Source of the DNA: Camelimonas lactis
GTDB taxonomy: Bacteria > Pseudomonadota > Alphaproteobacteria > Rhizobiales > Beijerinckiaceae
Reading direction: 5' to 3'
Assembly: GCF_004342915.1 (NCBI RefSeq)
Contig: NZ_SLWL01000001.1
Location: 1-64,000 of the forward strand
Length of the DNA: 64,000 bases
In this document: positions 27,371-36,711 of the stretch, piece after piece
Position numbering within the stretch: position 1 is the stretch's first letter
How the letters are laid out: each line of letters begins with the position of its first letter
The notes under the pieces: generated by a model
Database searches by the model: none
What the model saw: only the letters and a program-made list of their open reading frames with translations
What the model was told of the DNA's origin: nothing
Position numbers and translations under genes: made by a program

Positions 27371-27396
27371 GGAACAACTTGCGACAAATACACGTT
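27371..27396 (+). promoter_or_regulatory. candidate EcfG-type promoter, exact consensus
   Basis: GGAAC (27371-27375), 17 bases, CGTT (27393-27396) matches the general-stress-response consensus GGAAC-N16/17-CGTT with no mismatch. It points at the DUF3309 gene 250 bp downstream, giving a long leader with two hairpins. About one such match is expected by chance in 64 kb on both strands, so the intergenic position carries most of the weight. Confidence 0.45.
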
Positions 27397-27649
27397 AGCT
27401 TCAGGTATCGATGCCTGACCAGTCGTGTCAGGCGGTTTGTCCTGTAACCCGCCAGCTTTGTCAGCGTCGGGACCGGGCGGCCGGTTCTGCGGTGCTTCCT
27501 GGCGCTGACGTTGCGCAGCGGTGTTCTTCCGGCGGGCGCAAAGGTCTTGCCGGAAGACCTTTGCGCAATTCCTTGCCACCGGGCGCCGGAACTCCTGTCG
27601 GAATTGCTCCTGCCGGAATTCCTGCAAACTCCCGCAAGAGAGGTTTGAT
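27397..27649 (+). promoter_or_regulatory. structured leader before DUF3309 with a 13-bp hairpin
   Basis: At 27536-27566, GCGCAAAGGTCTT, five bases and AAGACCTTTGCGC form a perfect 13-bp stem. A smaller stem, GCCTGAC/GTCAGGC, lies at 27413-27433 followed by GGTTTGT. Near-repeats of GGAATTCCTGC/GGAACTCCTG follow at 27579-27630. The role is unknown: attenuator, small RNA end or protein site are all possible. Confidence 0.5.
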
Positions 27650-27811
27650 ATGTACCTTTTGCTGATCCTCATCATTCTCATCCTGCTCTTCGGTGGCGGT
27701 GGAATGATGTATGGTGGGGGGCGCTATCGCGCCCAGGGGCTTGGGTTGGGCGGCATTCTTCTGATTTTGCTCATCATCCTGCTGCTGACCGGCGGCCTCG
27801 GAAGGGTGTGA
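27650..27811 (+). CDS. DUF3309 family small membrane protein
   Basis: A 53-residue protein with ATG 27650 behind AGAGAGG. It is two hydrophobic segments (Y-L-L-L-I-L-I-I-L-I-L-L-F-G-G and G-G-I-L-L-I-L-L-I-I-L-L-L-T-G-G) joined by M-M-Y-G-G-G-R-Y. The Leu/Ile-Gly pattern and length match DUF3309, a family common in Rhizobiales and of unknown function. A possible stress promoter and a hairpin leader precede it. Confidence 0.82.
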   Translation: MYLLLILIILILLFGGGGMMYGGGRYRAQGLGLGGILLILLIILLLTGGLGRV

Positions 27812-28191
27812 GGCGCGCCCCGTGAAAACCGGCCGTGAAACCGGCGCATCGGAGGCCTGTCCCTGACCGGACGCCTTCCTCACGCAAGAGGCTGCCCGGG
27901 GTTTGCCGAATGCGTGGAGACGGGGCGGCCGGAGCTGAAGCGGATCGGCTTCTGCCCCGGCGGTTCATGCGTTTCCCCGGGTCTGGGCGCAATCTCAAAA
28001 AACGCGCGTTCCATGGAAAGGCGCTCACGAAAGCGCCTGATGACCTCACGGCCCCCGGGGGGCCCTGCTGTGGAGCGATGCCTCGGCAGCGCCGCCGCAA
28101 TCTCCCCACATGACCGCGGATGAGGCGCCCGTCTCCTTAAGGCGGCCTCGAAGGGGGCGCGCTCGGGGGCGCGCGGCGCCCTGGCTGGCGG
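27812..28191. other. 380-bp intergenic stretch
   Basis: The DUF3309 gene (plus) and lipoprotein gene (minus) converge here. A 92-codon plus-strand frame (27835-28113) is Arg/Pro-rich and not credible. No T-run terminator is seen. Confidence 0.4.
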
Positions 28192-28626
28192 TTACCACCA
28201 CCACCAGCCGGGGCCGCCCCAACCGCCCCACGTCTGGTAGTCCCACGCCGCCTGCTGGTTCAACTGCGCGGCCATCAGCTCCTGGCTGGCGATGGAGCGC
28301 TGGATGGAGAGGGCCTTGAACTGCTGGTAGCTCGCCTCGTTGCCCACATAGATGCAGTTGCAGCCCTTCGGGTCCGCGTAGATGAACACGGGCTTGCCCT
28401 TCACATGACGCATGGTGAATGTGCCGGCCGGAAGGCTGGCGAGCGCGGCCTGTTGTTGCGGGGTGCTTGCGACCTTGATGCTGAAGCCGGAAGCGGACAG
28501 CATGTCGGTCGTGGATTTCGTGGTCTGGCAGCCAGCGACGGCGACCGCGGCGAGCAGGGCGCCCGCGAGGGCGAAGCCGGTTCGTGATGCGCGCGGCGAC
28601 AGCCAGCGGGCGTGGGCGACAGTCAT
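28192..28626 (-). CDS. small lipoprotein with Trp/Gly-rich tail
   Basis: A 144-residue protein. ATG 28626 is preferred because GGAG lies upstream, and an ATG four codons earlier is also in frame. The signal ends in a lipobox A-V-A-V-A-G-C with the lipidated Cys at 33. The mature part has V-F-I-Y-A-D-P-K-G-C-N-C-I-Y-V-G and Y-Q-Q-F-K. The C-terminus is strikingly W-G-G-W-G-G-P-G-W-W-W-W. I know no function. It is an envelope protein, probably anchored to the inner leaflet of the outer membrane. Confidence 0.8.
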   Translation of the reverse strand: MTVAHARWLSPRASRTGFALAGALLAAVAVAGCQTTKSTTDMLSASGFSIKVASTPQQQAALASLPAGTFTMRHVKGKPVFIYADPKGCNCIYVGNEASYQQFKALSIQRSIASQELMAAQLNQQAAWDYQTWGGWGGPGWWWW

Positions 28627-29012
28627 GAGGAACTCCATGCATATCCCGCGCTCCGTTCCTGGAAGCGCGGCGGGTTGTAGACGCCAGCGGGCCCGATGCG
28701 CGGGCCGGAAGCATCGCCTGATGGAGCGGATGCTTCCATAATCCCGGGGCCGGGCATCAACGCGGGCCCCCGGGGCGCCCCACAGCAGAATGGAGGAAAA
28801 TTTTCATGGGCTGCAAGTGGGAGAAGCGTGCTTTTTCATGCGGGCCGGTATTTTAGTCATTGTCGGCTCAAGGTTTGGCCAGCGCCCGCCCGGGAAAACC
28901 TGCATGTCATGCTCCGGCGAAATTTTCCGGTGAATATTCGCAGCTGGCTCGCCGGAAAGGGCGGCGTGATTGATGCGCGACCGGCGGCCGCGCCGTGCGC
29001 CAACCGGCGGCT
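28627..29012. other. 386-bp stretch upstream of the lipoprotein gene
   Basis: It contains the lipoprotein promoter and the 3' end of the DoxX transcript. A 16-codon frame at about 28806 behind GGAGG is too short to support. A GC-rich tract at 28742-28785 may form a weak hairpin. Confidence 0.35.
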
Positions 29013-29408
29013 CTATCCGGTCCGTCGCCCGGTCAGGGCGTCAATGGAGATCGGGCCGGGGCCGGCCGCAGCAAGATACAGGAACGTAAAGCAGTAAAGG
29101 GCCGCCAGCTCGCCGCCATTCAGCAGCGGAAAGAATCCCTTGGGCGCGTGCACGACAAAATACGCCACCGCGCACATGCCGCTGAGGAGAAACGCCGAAA
29201 TGCGCGACTGGAAGCCGATGACCAGCAGTGCGCCGCAAATCAGCTCGAACAGTCCGCCGACGCCGCTCAGGCTCGCCAGGGACGTGCTGTTCATCGGGCC
29301 CGTGGGAAAGCCGAGGATTTTGCTGGTTCCGTGCTGTAACACCAGCAGGCCCGCCATGATGCGCAATATGGAGAGCAGAAAGGGGGAAAACCTGGACGCG
29401 AACTCCAT
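29013..29408 (-). CDS. DoxX family membrane protein
   Basis: A 131-residue, four-helix membrane protein. The start at 29408 has GAGG eight bases upstream, and in-frame starts at 29414 and 29432 are possible. Family motifs are L-R-I-M-A-G-L-L-V-L-Q-H-G-T-S-K-I-L-G-F-P and G-G-L-F-E-L-I-C-G-A-L-L. DoxX proteins are linked to redox or thiosulfate metabolism in some bacteria and detoxification complexes in others, and nothing here tells which. It is transcribed alone. Confidence 0.88.
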   Translation of the reverse strand: MEFASRFSPFLLSILRIMAGLLVLQHGTSKILGFPTGPMNSTSLASLSGVGGLFELICGALLVIGFQSRISAFLLSGMCAVAYFVVHAPKGFFPLLNGGELAALYCFTFLYLAAAGPGPISIDALTGRRTG

Positions 29409-29679
29409 GGCCATTACCTCGCAGGCGTTCATTGCGCCGCGAGTATAAGTCCGCTTTCGCGCGCCTGTATATGGGCGCCCCGCCATTGCCAGCGCTGGTT
29501 ACACGATAATGTTAATGACGGGAAAGATACGGCCCCGCGTATGGGCGCAAGTTCTGGAATGACTCCAGTAAACCAGGTTTCTCTATTTGTCTCTCTGACG
29601 CAGCGCGCGGAAGGGACAGGGAACGGCGATGACGGGGAGGCGGCCGCCGCGACTTCCGGGGAAGCCGCGGCGGCGCATA

Positions 29680-31539
29680 TCATTCCGGCAGGACGCGAAC
29701 GGCGCCCCGGTCGGCCGAGGAAGCGAAGGCGGCGTAAGCCTTCAGCGCCGTGGTGACGTTGCGCGGCCGGGGCGCGGCGGGCTTCCAGCCCAGCCGGTCC
29801 TGCTCGGCGCGGCGCGCGGCCAGCTCGGCTTCGGGCACGGCGAGATTGATGGTCCGGTTCGGGATATCGATCTCGATGATGTCGCCGTCGCGCACCAGGC
29901 CGATGGCGCCGCCCTGGGCGGCTTCCGGCGAGGCGTGGCCGATGGAGAGGCCCGAGGTGCCGCCGGAGAAGCGACCGTCGGTGATCAGCGCGCACGCCTT
30001 GCCGAGGCCGCGCGATTTCAGGTAGCTGGTCGGATACAGCATTTCCTGCATGCCCGGGCCGCCCTTGGGGCCTTCATAGCGGATCACCACCACGTCGCCG
30101 GCCTTGACCTGCTTGCCGAGGATGCCCTTCACAGCGTCGTCCTGACTCTCGTAGACCACGGCGGGGCCGGAGAATTTCAGGATCGATTCATCGACGCCGG
30201 CGGTTTTGACGATGCAGCCGTCGAGGGCGATGTTGCCCTTGAGCACGGCGAGGCCGCCATCCTTCGAGAACGGATGCTGCACCGAGCGGATGACGCCGTT
30301 CTCGCGATCGAGGTCCAGCTCATCCCAGCGCGAGGCCTGGCTGAAGGCCGTCTGGGTCGGGACGCCGCCAGGCGCCGCGCGGAAGAATTCGCGCACGCTT
30401 TCGCTGTCGGTGCGATCGATCGCCCAGCGGTCGATGGCCTCGCCCAGGGTGGCGGCATGCACGGTGGGCGTGTCGCGATGGATCAGGCCGCCGGCCTCCA
30501 GCTGGCCGAGAATCGCCATGATGCCGCCGGCGCGGTGCACGTCTTCCATGTGCACGTCCTGCTTGGCCGGGGCGACCTTGGACAGGCACGGCGCCTTGCG
30601 TGACAGGGCGTCGATGTCGTCCATGGTGAAATCAACGCCGCCCTCGTGGGCCGCCGCCAGGATGTGCAGCACCGTGTTGGTGGAGCCGCCCATGGCGATG
30701 TCAAGCGTCATGGCGTTTTCAAAGGCCCGCTTGTTGGCGATGCTGCGCGGCAGCACCGAAGCGTCGTCCTGCTCGTAATAGCGGCGGGCGAGATCGACAA
30801 TCAGGTGGCCGGCCTCGATGAACAGGCGCTTGCGGTCGGCGTGGGTGGCGAGCACCGAGCCGTTGCCCGGCAGCGACAGGCCAAGCGCCTCCGTCAGGCA
30901 GTTCATCGAATTGGCGGTGAACATGCCGGAGCAGGAGCCGCAGGTGGGGCAGGCCGAGCGCTCGATGACCTTGACGTCTTCATCGGAGACGTTCTCGTCG
31001 GCGGCAGCGACCATGGCGTCAACGAGGTCAAGCGCCTGCGTCTTGCCATGCAGCACCACCTTGCCGGCTTCCATCGGGCCGCCGGAAACGAACACGGCCG
31101 GGATGTTCAGCCGCATGGCGGCGTTGAGCATGCCAGGGGTGATCTTGTCGCAATTGGAGATGCAGACCATGGCGTCGGCGCAATGGGCGTTGACCATGTA
31201 CTCGACGCTGTCGGCGATGATCTCGCGCGAGGGCAGCGAATAGAGCATGCCGTCGTGGCCCATGGCGATGCCGTCGTCCACGGCGATGGTGTTGAATTCC
31301 TTGGCGATGCCGCCCGCCGCTTCAATCTCGCGCGCCACGAGCTGGCCAAGGTCCTTCAGGTGCACGTGACCCGGCACGAACTGGGTGAAGGAGTTGACCA
31401 CGGCGATGATCGGTTTGCCGAAGTCGCCGTCCTTCACGCCGGTGGCGCGCCAGAGGCCGCGGGCCCCGGCCATGTTGCGGCCATGTGTGGTTGTTCTCGA
31501 ACGATAGGCTGGCATTGGGCGCTTGTCTTTCACTTCCAT
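29680..31539 (-). CDS. ilvD: dihydroxy-acid dehydratase
   Basis: A 619-residue enzyme of branched-chain amino acid synthesis that converts 2,3-dihydroxy acids to 2-keto acids. It is collinear with E. coli IlvD from [18 protein letters not shown] to the C-terminus. The Fe-S cluster cysteines lie in M-V-C-I-S-N-C-D-K and [12 protein letters not shown]. The catalytic region [10 protein letters not shown] is present. The start is either 31539 or the ATG eight codons in, which fits E. coli better. The gene is single, without other ilv genes nearby. Confidence 0.97.
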   Translation of the reverse strand: MEVKDKRPMPAYRSRTTTHGRNMAGARGLWRATGVKDGDFGKPIIAVVNSFTQFVPGHVHLKDLGQLVAREIEAAGGIAKEFNTIAVDDGIAMGHDGMLYSLPSREIIADSVEYMVNAHCADAMVCISNCDKITPGMLNAAMRLNIPAVFVSGGPMEAGKVVLHGKTQALDLVDAMVAAADENVSDEDVKVIERSACPTCGSCSGMFTANSMNCLTEALGLSLPGNGSVLATHADRKRLFIEAGHLIVDLARRYYEQDDASVLPRSIANKRAFENAMTLDIAMGGSTNTVLHILAAAHEGGVDFTMDDIDALSRKAPCLSKVAPAKQDVHMEDVHRAGGIMAILGQLEAGGLIHRDTPTVHAATLGEAIDRWAIDRTDSESVREFFRAAPGGVPTQTAFSQASRWDELDLDRENGVIRSVQHPFSKDGGLAVLKGNIALDGCIVKTAGVDESILKFSGPAVVYESQDDAVKGILGKQVKAGDVVVIRYEGPKGGPGMQEMLYPTSYLKSRGLGKACALITDGRFSGGTSGLSIGHASPEAAQGGAIGLVRDGDIIEIDIPNRTINLAVPEAELAARRAEQDRLGWKPAAPRPRNVTTALKAYAAFASSADRGAVRVLPE

Positions 31540-31799
31540 GTCGCTCTGAACCAGAGCACGGTCATCGCGGCTGGTAAACCCTGGCGTCGCCAGACGTCAG
31601 GTTAACGCCAGACGCCAGGCCGTCGCGAGACCCGCCGCCGGTCGCTTTGACATAATTCCAGACTAGCACGTCCGCACGGCGCAGTTCCATGGGCGTCACG
31701 TCCTGGCCGCCGCGCGACGGCGTCATGCGCTGGCGTCCGGCGCGATCTCCCATCCTGCTCATGTGGGCGCGACCTTCATGGAATATAAGGCCGTCGCCT

Positions 31800-32915
31800 T
31801 CAGGAGGCCGTGGCCTCACCCACGGCGGCGCGCGCGCCGCGCTGCGTTTGCGCCATGCGGCGGTATTGCGCCGGGGTCATGCCGGTCCAGCTTCGGAATG
31901 CGCGATGGAATACCGGCGCGGCCGTGAAGCCAAGCTCCTGCGCCAGGGCGTCGATTTTCTCATGGCCCTGGCTCAGCCGGCGCAGGGCGGCGTCGCGCCG
32001 CAAACGGTCCTTGATCTGCTGGAACGAGACGCCTTCCGCCGCCAGCCGCCGGGCGAGGCTGCGGCGCGACATGGCCAGATGCCCGGCCGTTTCGGCAAGG
32101 TCGGCCCGGAAACCGTTGGGGCCGGCGTAAAGAAAATGCCGCACGCGCAGCGCCAGCACGTGAGCCATGGAGGTGGTGAACAGCCAGTCGCGCGGGGCCC
32201 GCTCCAGAAATGCCTGAACCTCCGCCTCCTTGCGCAGGATCGGCAGCGCCAGGGTCCGCGCCGTGAAGGCGATGGCGCTCGGCCCGCCGCCGAAAACCGG
32301 TTGCAGCGAAAACATCACGGCGTAATCGGCAGCGAAGGACGGCCGGGGGAAGGCGAGCCGCAGCCCGGCGAGGGGCGCTTCATGGCCAGCGAGCCAGGAG
32401 GCGACGCCATGCGCGAGCTTCAGCATCAGCGCCTGGCCGAAGCGGTTCAGCGGCGCCTCCGCCATGCGCGGCGCCAGGGTCATGACGCCCCGGCCGTCTT
32501 CCTCGGTGAAGATGAGCTGGTAATCGTCCAGCAGCAGGTTCCACACCTGGGCCAGCCGGTTGAGCGCGGTGGCCATGGACGGCGCGCCGATGACCGAGCG
32601 GCAGATCAGCTTGAGCGAGCCGGAGCGGACCGGCCGCGACCACAACCCCATCATTTCGTCACCGGTGGCGACGGCGGCGATCTGATAAAAAGCGATGAGC
32701 TGCTCGCCGCCGATGCGGGCGCCCGGGCGCGCCAGCATGGCCGGCGCCACGCCCGCCGCTTCCAGAAAAGCCCGAAGTTGCCCGCCGCCGGCGATCCGCT
32801 CCAGGGCGGCGAACCAGTCCTGGACCAGTTCGTGCGACAGCGAGACCGGATCGCCGGACGGGTTGGCCATATCCATCATGTTTTTGGCTGTTCCCGTTAT
32901 TTTCCTGGCGCCCAT
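31800..32915 (-). CDS. AraC-family regulator with arabinose-binding-like sensor domain
   Basis: A 371-residue regulator of the OruR/ArgR-like type. Residues ~30-210 form the large N-terminal sensing domain. The C-terminal ~100 residues contain two helix-turn-helices (A-G-H-L-A-M-S-R-R-S-L-A-R-R-L and L-A-Q-E-L-G-F-T-A-A-P-V-F-H-R-A-F-R-S-W-T-G), ending P-A-Q-Y-R-R. It is divergent from the crotonase gene with about 68 bp between the two starts, so it probably regulates it. Confidence 0.92.
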   Translation of the reverse strand: MGARKITGTAKNMMDMANPSGDPVSLSHELVQDWFAALERIAGGGQLRAFLEAAGVAPAMLARPGARIGGEQLIAFYQIAAVATGDEMMGLWSRPVRSGSLKLICRSVIGAPSMATALNRLAQVWNLLLDDYQLIFTEEDGRGVMTLAPRMAEAPLNRFGQALMLKLAHGVASWLAGHEAPLAGLRLAFPRPSFAADYAVMFSLQPVFGGGPSAIAFTARTLALPILRKEAEVQAFLERAPRDWLFTTSMAHVLALRVRHFLYAGPNGFRADLAETAGHLAMSRRSLARRLAAEGVSFQQIKDRLRRDAALRRLSQGHEKIDALAQELGFTAAPVFHRAFRSWTGMTPAQYRRMAQTQRGARAAVGEATAS

Positions 32916-32983
32916 TCAGCAGCAATGTGGCCGCAGATGCAATAATGCGCCGCTTGCCTGGCGCGAACCGACGGGGCTTCCGA

Positions 32984-33769
32984 ATGACAACCTTCCGCTC
33001 GCTGAAACTGGAGATGCGGGACACCGTGGCCATCCTCACCCTGGCGCGGCCGGAGCGTCGCAACGCCATCGACGAGGACACCGTCATGGAAATCGGCCGT
33101 TTTTTCGCCGATCCGCCGGCGGAGGCGCGCGTCGTGGTGCTGAACTCCGAGGGCGATCATTTCTGCGCCGGTCTTGACCTGGAAGAGCACGCCCGCCTGC
33201 GTCGCACGCCGGCCCAGTTCATGCGCATGTGCCAGAAGTGGCACTGGGCTTTCGACCAGATCCAGTATGGCGGCCTGCCGGTGATCGCGGCGTTGCGCGG
33301 CGCGGTGGTGGGCGGCGGCCTGGAGCTCGCGGCCGCCTGTCACACCCGGGTCGCCGAGCCGTCGACGTTCTTCGCCCTGCCGGAGGGGCAGCGCGCCATC
33401 TTCACCGGCGGCGGCGCCACGGTGCGGGTGGGGCGCATCATTGGCCCTGGCCGGATGGTCGACATGATGCTGGCCGCCCGCACCTATGACGCGGCGCGCG
33501 GGCTTGACCTTGGCCTGTGCCACGAAATTGTCGCGCCCGGCGCCGGCCTGGAGCGGGCCATCGCCATCGCTGAGGCCGCCGCGAAGCACGCGCCGCTGTC
33601 GAATTACGCCATGGTCACGGCCATCGGCCGCATCAACGACATGTCAACCACCGACGGCCTGTTCGCCGAGAGCCTGATGGCCGGCATCGTCCAGAGCGGC
33701 CCGGAGGTCGCCGCCGGCCTTGACGCCTTCCTCAGCAAGAAAAGCAGCCGCCTCGAACCGAAGGACTGA
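32984..33769 (+). CDS. enoyl-CoA hydratase/isomerase (crotonase) family protein
   Basis: A 261-residue CoA-binding enzyme. The oxyanion-hole motif is F-C-A-G-L-D-L-E-E-H. V-V-G-G-G-L-E-L-A-A-A-C-H and F-A-L-P-E-G-Q-R retain both Glu positions used by true enoyl-CoA hydratases, though the second loop (F-T-G-G-G-A-T-V-R) differs from the standard one. It may hydrate or isomerise an unsaturated acyl-CoA. ATG 32984 is preferred to the upstream TTG/ATG because similarity starts with T-V-A-I-L-T-L. Its neighbour is the divergent AraC regulator. Confidence 0.9.
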   Translation: MTTFRSLKLEMRDTVAILTLARPERRNAIDEDTVMEIGRFFADPPAEARVVVLNSEGDHFCAGLDLEEHARLRRTPAQFMRMCQKWHWAFDQIQYGGLPVIAALRGAVVGGGLELAAACHTRVAEPSTFFALPEGQRAIFTGGGATVRVGRIIGPGRMVDMMLAARTYDAARGLDLGLCHEIVAPGAGLERAIAIAEAAAKHAPLSNYAMVTAIGRINDMSTTDGLFAESLMAGIVQSGPEVAAGLDAFLSKKSSRLEPKD

Positions 33770-33851
33770 CGGGCCGCCGGTCGCCCGTCTGGCCCATGGA
33801 CGGGAGCCGCGACGGCGCCACGTGGCAAGGCCGGGCTTCCGTCCTCTCCCG

Positions 33852-33878
33852 GCATGGCCGGATCTGTTCCGGCCATGC
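33852..33878. repeat. REP-like intergenic palindrome
   Basis: GCATGGCCGGA, five bases and TCCGGCCATGC form a perfect 11-bp stem 82 bp after the crotonase gene. A similar stem (TGGCCGGA/TCCGGCCA) occurs after the second binding-protein gene at 40761-40780. The shared core suggests a dispersed palindromic repeat of this genome. Confidence 0.5.
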
Positions 33879-33937
33879 ACGCCGGCACGTCAGCGCGCCA
33901 GCACACGCCAGGGCTTGCGCCCGGTATGGCGCGCGTC

Positions 33938-34378
33938 TCAGGCGTCCGCCGGCTCGTTCACCAGCATCCGCGTCAGGGCGGCGCGCAGGCTGTCGCGGAG
34001 GGGCTGGGCGCCTTCGGCCGTGGCCTGGACCAGGGTGGTCTGGCAGAGGCCGACGCATTTGCCGTTCTGGAACATGGCCTGGCCGATGTCCCAGGACGCC
34101 GAGCCGATGCGCAGGACGCCGCTGCGAATCTCCACGTCCGCGCCATGAAACACTTCGGCCAGATAGGTGACGCGGCTGTCGGCGGTGACAATGCGCACCC
34201 GCTCCCCGGAGGCGGCGCGCACGACCTCGCCAGTGAAGCGCGAGCGGGCCTCGTCATAGTAGGCGGCGACGGCGATGTTGTTGACGTGGCCGAGACGGTC
34301 TTCGTCGCGATAGCGGGTCTGCAAGATGAAAACATGCGGATAGACGGCGCTGTTCTGGCGCCAGACGGGCGGTTTCAT
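33938..34378 (-). CDS. acyl-CoA thioesterase-like hot-dog protein (4HBT type)
   Basis: A 146-residue hot-dog-fold protein. R-Y-R-D-E-D-R-L-G-H-V-N-N is the 4-hydroxybenzoyl-CoA thioesterase signature, with Asp and Asn in the catalytic positions. Y-Y-D-E-A-R-S-R-F follows. It would hydrolyse an acyl-CoA in the cytoplasm. The start at 34378 is chosen by homology length, and an ATG 14 codons upstream (34420) also has an acceptable ribosome site. It shares the intergenic region with the divergent response-regulator gene. Confidence 0.85.
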   Translation of the reverse strand: MKPPVWRQNSAVYPHVFILQTRYRDEDRLGHVNNIAVAAYYDEARSRFTGEVVRAASGERVRIVTADSRVTYLAEVFHGADVEIRSGVLRIGSASWDIGQAMFQNGKCVGLCQTTLVQATAEGAQPLRDSLRAALTRMLVNEPADA

Positions 34379-34533
34379 GGGAGAAGCATCTCGCTGGATT
34401 GATTGTTGTCCGGGTTGCATTGCCTGATAGCCTTCCGCAGCCGCTGTCGTGAACCCCCTGTCGCGCCAGATACGGCTGTTTCCGGCCACATTGGCGGTTA
34501 TAGTCGGCGCCAACCGGTTGCCTGGGTCGCCTG

Positions 34534-35247
34534 ATGCACGTTTCCCCCCTTATCCTGATTGTCGAGGACGACCGTGAGATCAGCGCGCTCGTCGCCCGTT
34601 ACCTGATGCAGAACGACATGCGGTGCGCCACGGCGGCGGATGGCCGGCAGATGGACCGGCTGCTGCGCGCCGACCGGGTCGATCTGATCGTGCTCGACCT
34701 GAACCTGCCGGGCGAGGACGGCCTCGCCATCTGCCGCCGGCTGCGCCTGTCGTCGGCCCTGCCGATCATCATGCTGACGGCGCGCGGCGAGGACGTGGAC
34801 CGGATCATCGGTCTTGAGATGGGCGCTGACGACTATCTGGCCAAACCGTTCAATCCGCGCGAACTGCTGGCCCGCATCCGCGCCGTGCTGCGCCGCCGCG
34901 ACAATCCCCACGGGATCGTGGAGGAGGTCAGCGCCTTCACGTTCCTGGGCTGGCGGCTCGATGCGGCGGCGCGCAGGCTGAGCAATCCCGATGGCGTGCG
35001 CATCGCCGTCACCGGCGCGGAGTTCGAACTGCTGCGGGCGTTGTGTGAACACGCCGGGCGGGTGCTGTCGCGTGATACGCTGCTCGATCTGACCCAGGGG
35101 CGCGCGGCGGCGCCCTTCGAGCGCAGCATCGACGTGCTGATCAGCCGGCTGCGCCAGAAGATCGAGCGCGATCCGCGCGACCCCGACATCATCCGGACCA
35201 TCCGCTCCAGCGGTTACCTGTTCACGCCCGCTGTCCAGCGCCAATGA
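34534..35247 (+). CDS. OmpR-family response regulator
   Basis: A 237-residue DNA-binding response regulator. The receiver has acidic residues V-E-D-D, the phosphorylated Asp55 in V-L-D-L-N-L-P-G-E-D-G, and K in D-Y-L-A-K-P-F-N. The C-terminal winged helix includes L-R-A-L-C-E-H-A-G-R-V-L-S-R-D and V-L-I-S-R-L-R-Q-K-I-E. The stop overlaps the kinase start by four bases (ATGA), so both are translated together. It is most similar in layout to OmpR. Confidence 0.96.
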   Translation: MHVSPLILIVEDDREISALVARYLMQNDMRCATAADGRQMDRLLRADRVDLIVLDLNLPGEDGLAICRRLRLSSALPIIMLTARGEDVDRIIGLEMGADDYLAKPFNPRELLARIRAVLRRRDNPHGIVEEVSAFTFLGWRLDAAARRLSNPDGVRIAVTGAEFELLRALCEHAGRVLSRDTLLDLTQGRAAAPFERSIDVLISRLRQKIERDPRDPDIIRTIRSSGYLFTPAVQRQ

Positions 35248-36587
35248 CGCCGCGTCTCCGGTTGCCCTCCCGCATCGCCAGCCAGATCGCCATGATGGTG
35301 ATCGGCGCGGTCGTATTGCTGCAAATGCTGATGGCTGGCGCGCTGTTTCTGCTGGCGCCGCGCCCGCATCGCGGCCCGCCGGAACTTGCCCCTGTCGCCG
35401 CCGTCATCCGCCTGACCGCCGCCGCGTCCGCCGGGCTGCGGCCGCAAATTCTCGATGCGGCCCATATTGCGGAGCCGGGTTTCCGGTTCACGCTGATGCC
35501 GGGCCATGCGCCGGAGGCCACGGAGAAGGAGGCGCATCCGGTTGTGAACGGCCTGGGGCAGCGGCTCGGGCCAGCATTCCGCGTATGGGTCCCCGCCGGC
35601 GCCGTCAGGGATCCGGGCGGCGTTCCGGATGCGCTGATGGTGGCCTTGCCGGACGGGCAGGTTCTCCAGGTCATGCTGGCGAACGGGCTGCCCGGCGGGC
35701 CGCGACCGACGCCATTGCCGCTTTTCGTGGTGGGGACGCTGGGGCTGGTCGCGGTCAATATCGGCGTGCTGACCATCTGGGCCTCGCGCGGCGTCACGGC
35801 GCCGCTGGCCAGATTTGCCAAAGTGGCGGAAGAGTTTTCGGTCGATCGCGATCCGGCGCCGCTGCGCGAGGAGGGGCCGGCGGAGATTCGCGCCGCGGTG
35901 CGGGCGCTTAACCGCATGCGCGACCGCATCCATTCCATGTTCGCCGACCGCACGCAGATGCTGGCCGCCGTCAGCCACGATCTGCGCACGCCCATCACCC
36001 GCATGCGCCTGCGGGCGGAGTTCATCGAGGAGCCTGGACTGAAGGCGCAGTTCACCCGCGACCTGGAGCAGATGGACGCCATGGTGCAGGGGGCGCTGTT
36101 CTTTTTGCGCGACGGCGACCAGAAGAAGCCGGCGGCGCCGGTCGACCTGTCCAGCCTGCTGCAAACCATCGCCGACACGTTCGGCGACATGGGCCGGGAT
36201 GTGCGTTACGAGGGCCCGCGCCAGGCGGTGGCGCTGGGGCACGCCCGGCAGCTGGAGCGGGCAGTGGTCAATCTGGTCGAGAATGCTGTCCGCTATGGCC
36301 GCACCGTCGCCATCCGGCTGCGCCAGGAGGAGGCGGCGCTGGTGATCGACGTGGCCGACGATGGCCCCGGCATTGCGCCGGCCGACCGGTTGCTGCTGCT
36401 GAAACCATTCACGCGCGGCGACGCGGCCCGCCGCCAGAGCGACGCCGAGGGCTTTGGCCTTGGCCTGTCGATCGCCCAGTCGATCGCCGCCGCCCATGGC
36501 GGCGAACTCAGCCTGCATGACAATCCGCCGCAGGGATTGCTGGCGCGCATGACCCTGCCGAAGGGGCCTGCGCCGGAGCGGGCGTGA
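35244..36587 (+). CDS. sensor histidine kinase, EnvZ-like
   Basis: A 447-residue membrane kinase. Helices at about 14-36 and 156-176 enclose a periplasmic domain of ~120 residues, followed by a HAMP linker. The H-box is V-S-H245-D-L-R-T-P-I-T-R-M-R-L. ATP-binding motifs are N-L-V-E-N-A-V-R-Y-G, D-V-A-D-D-G-P-G-I and G-F-G-L-G-L-S-I. It phosphorylates the response regulator with which it overlaps. The signal is unknown. Proximity to no obvious target gene suggests remote targets such as porins. Confidence 0.95.
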   Translation: MTPRLRLPSRIASQIAMMVIGAVVLLQMLMAGALFLLAPRPHRGPPELAPVAAVIRLTAAASAGLRPQILDAAHIAEPGFRFTLMPGHAPEATEKEAHPVVNGLGQRLGPAFRVWVPAGAVRDPGGVPDALMVALPDGQVLQVMLANGLPGGPRPTPLPLFVVGTLGLVAVNIGVLTIWASRGVTAPLARFAKVAEEFSVDRDPAPLREEGPAEIRAAVRALNRMRDRIHSMFADRTQMLAAVSHDLRTPITRMRLRAEFIEEPGLKAQFTRDLEQMDAMVQGALFFLRDGDQKKPAAPVDLSSLLQTIADTFGDMGRDVRYEGPRQAVALGHARQLERAVVNLVENAVRYGRTVAIRLRQEEAALVIDVADDGPGIAPADRLLLLKPFTRGDAARRQSDAEGFGLGLSIAQSIAAAHGGELSLHDNPPQGLLARMTLPKGPAPERA

Positions 36588-36711
36588 CCCTGGCGCCAGG
36601 CGCCCTGGATACAATTTTCCATGGCGTGGCAACATTCAGCAACACAGGCGCCGGCTTTTGGTCCACGACCACGGGCATTGTTCCCGCCGAAACTGCGGGA
36701 ACGCCACTTTC

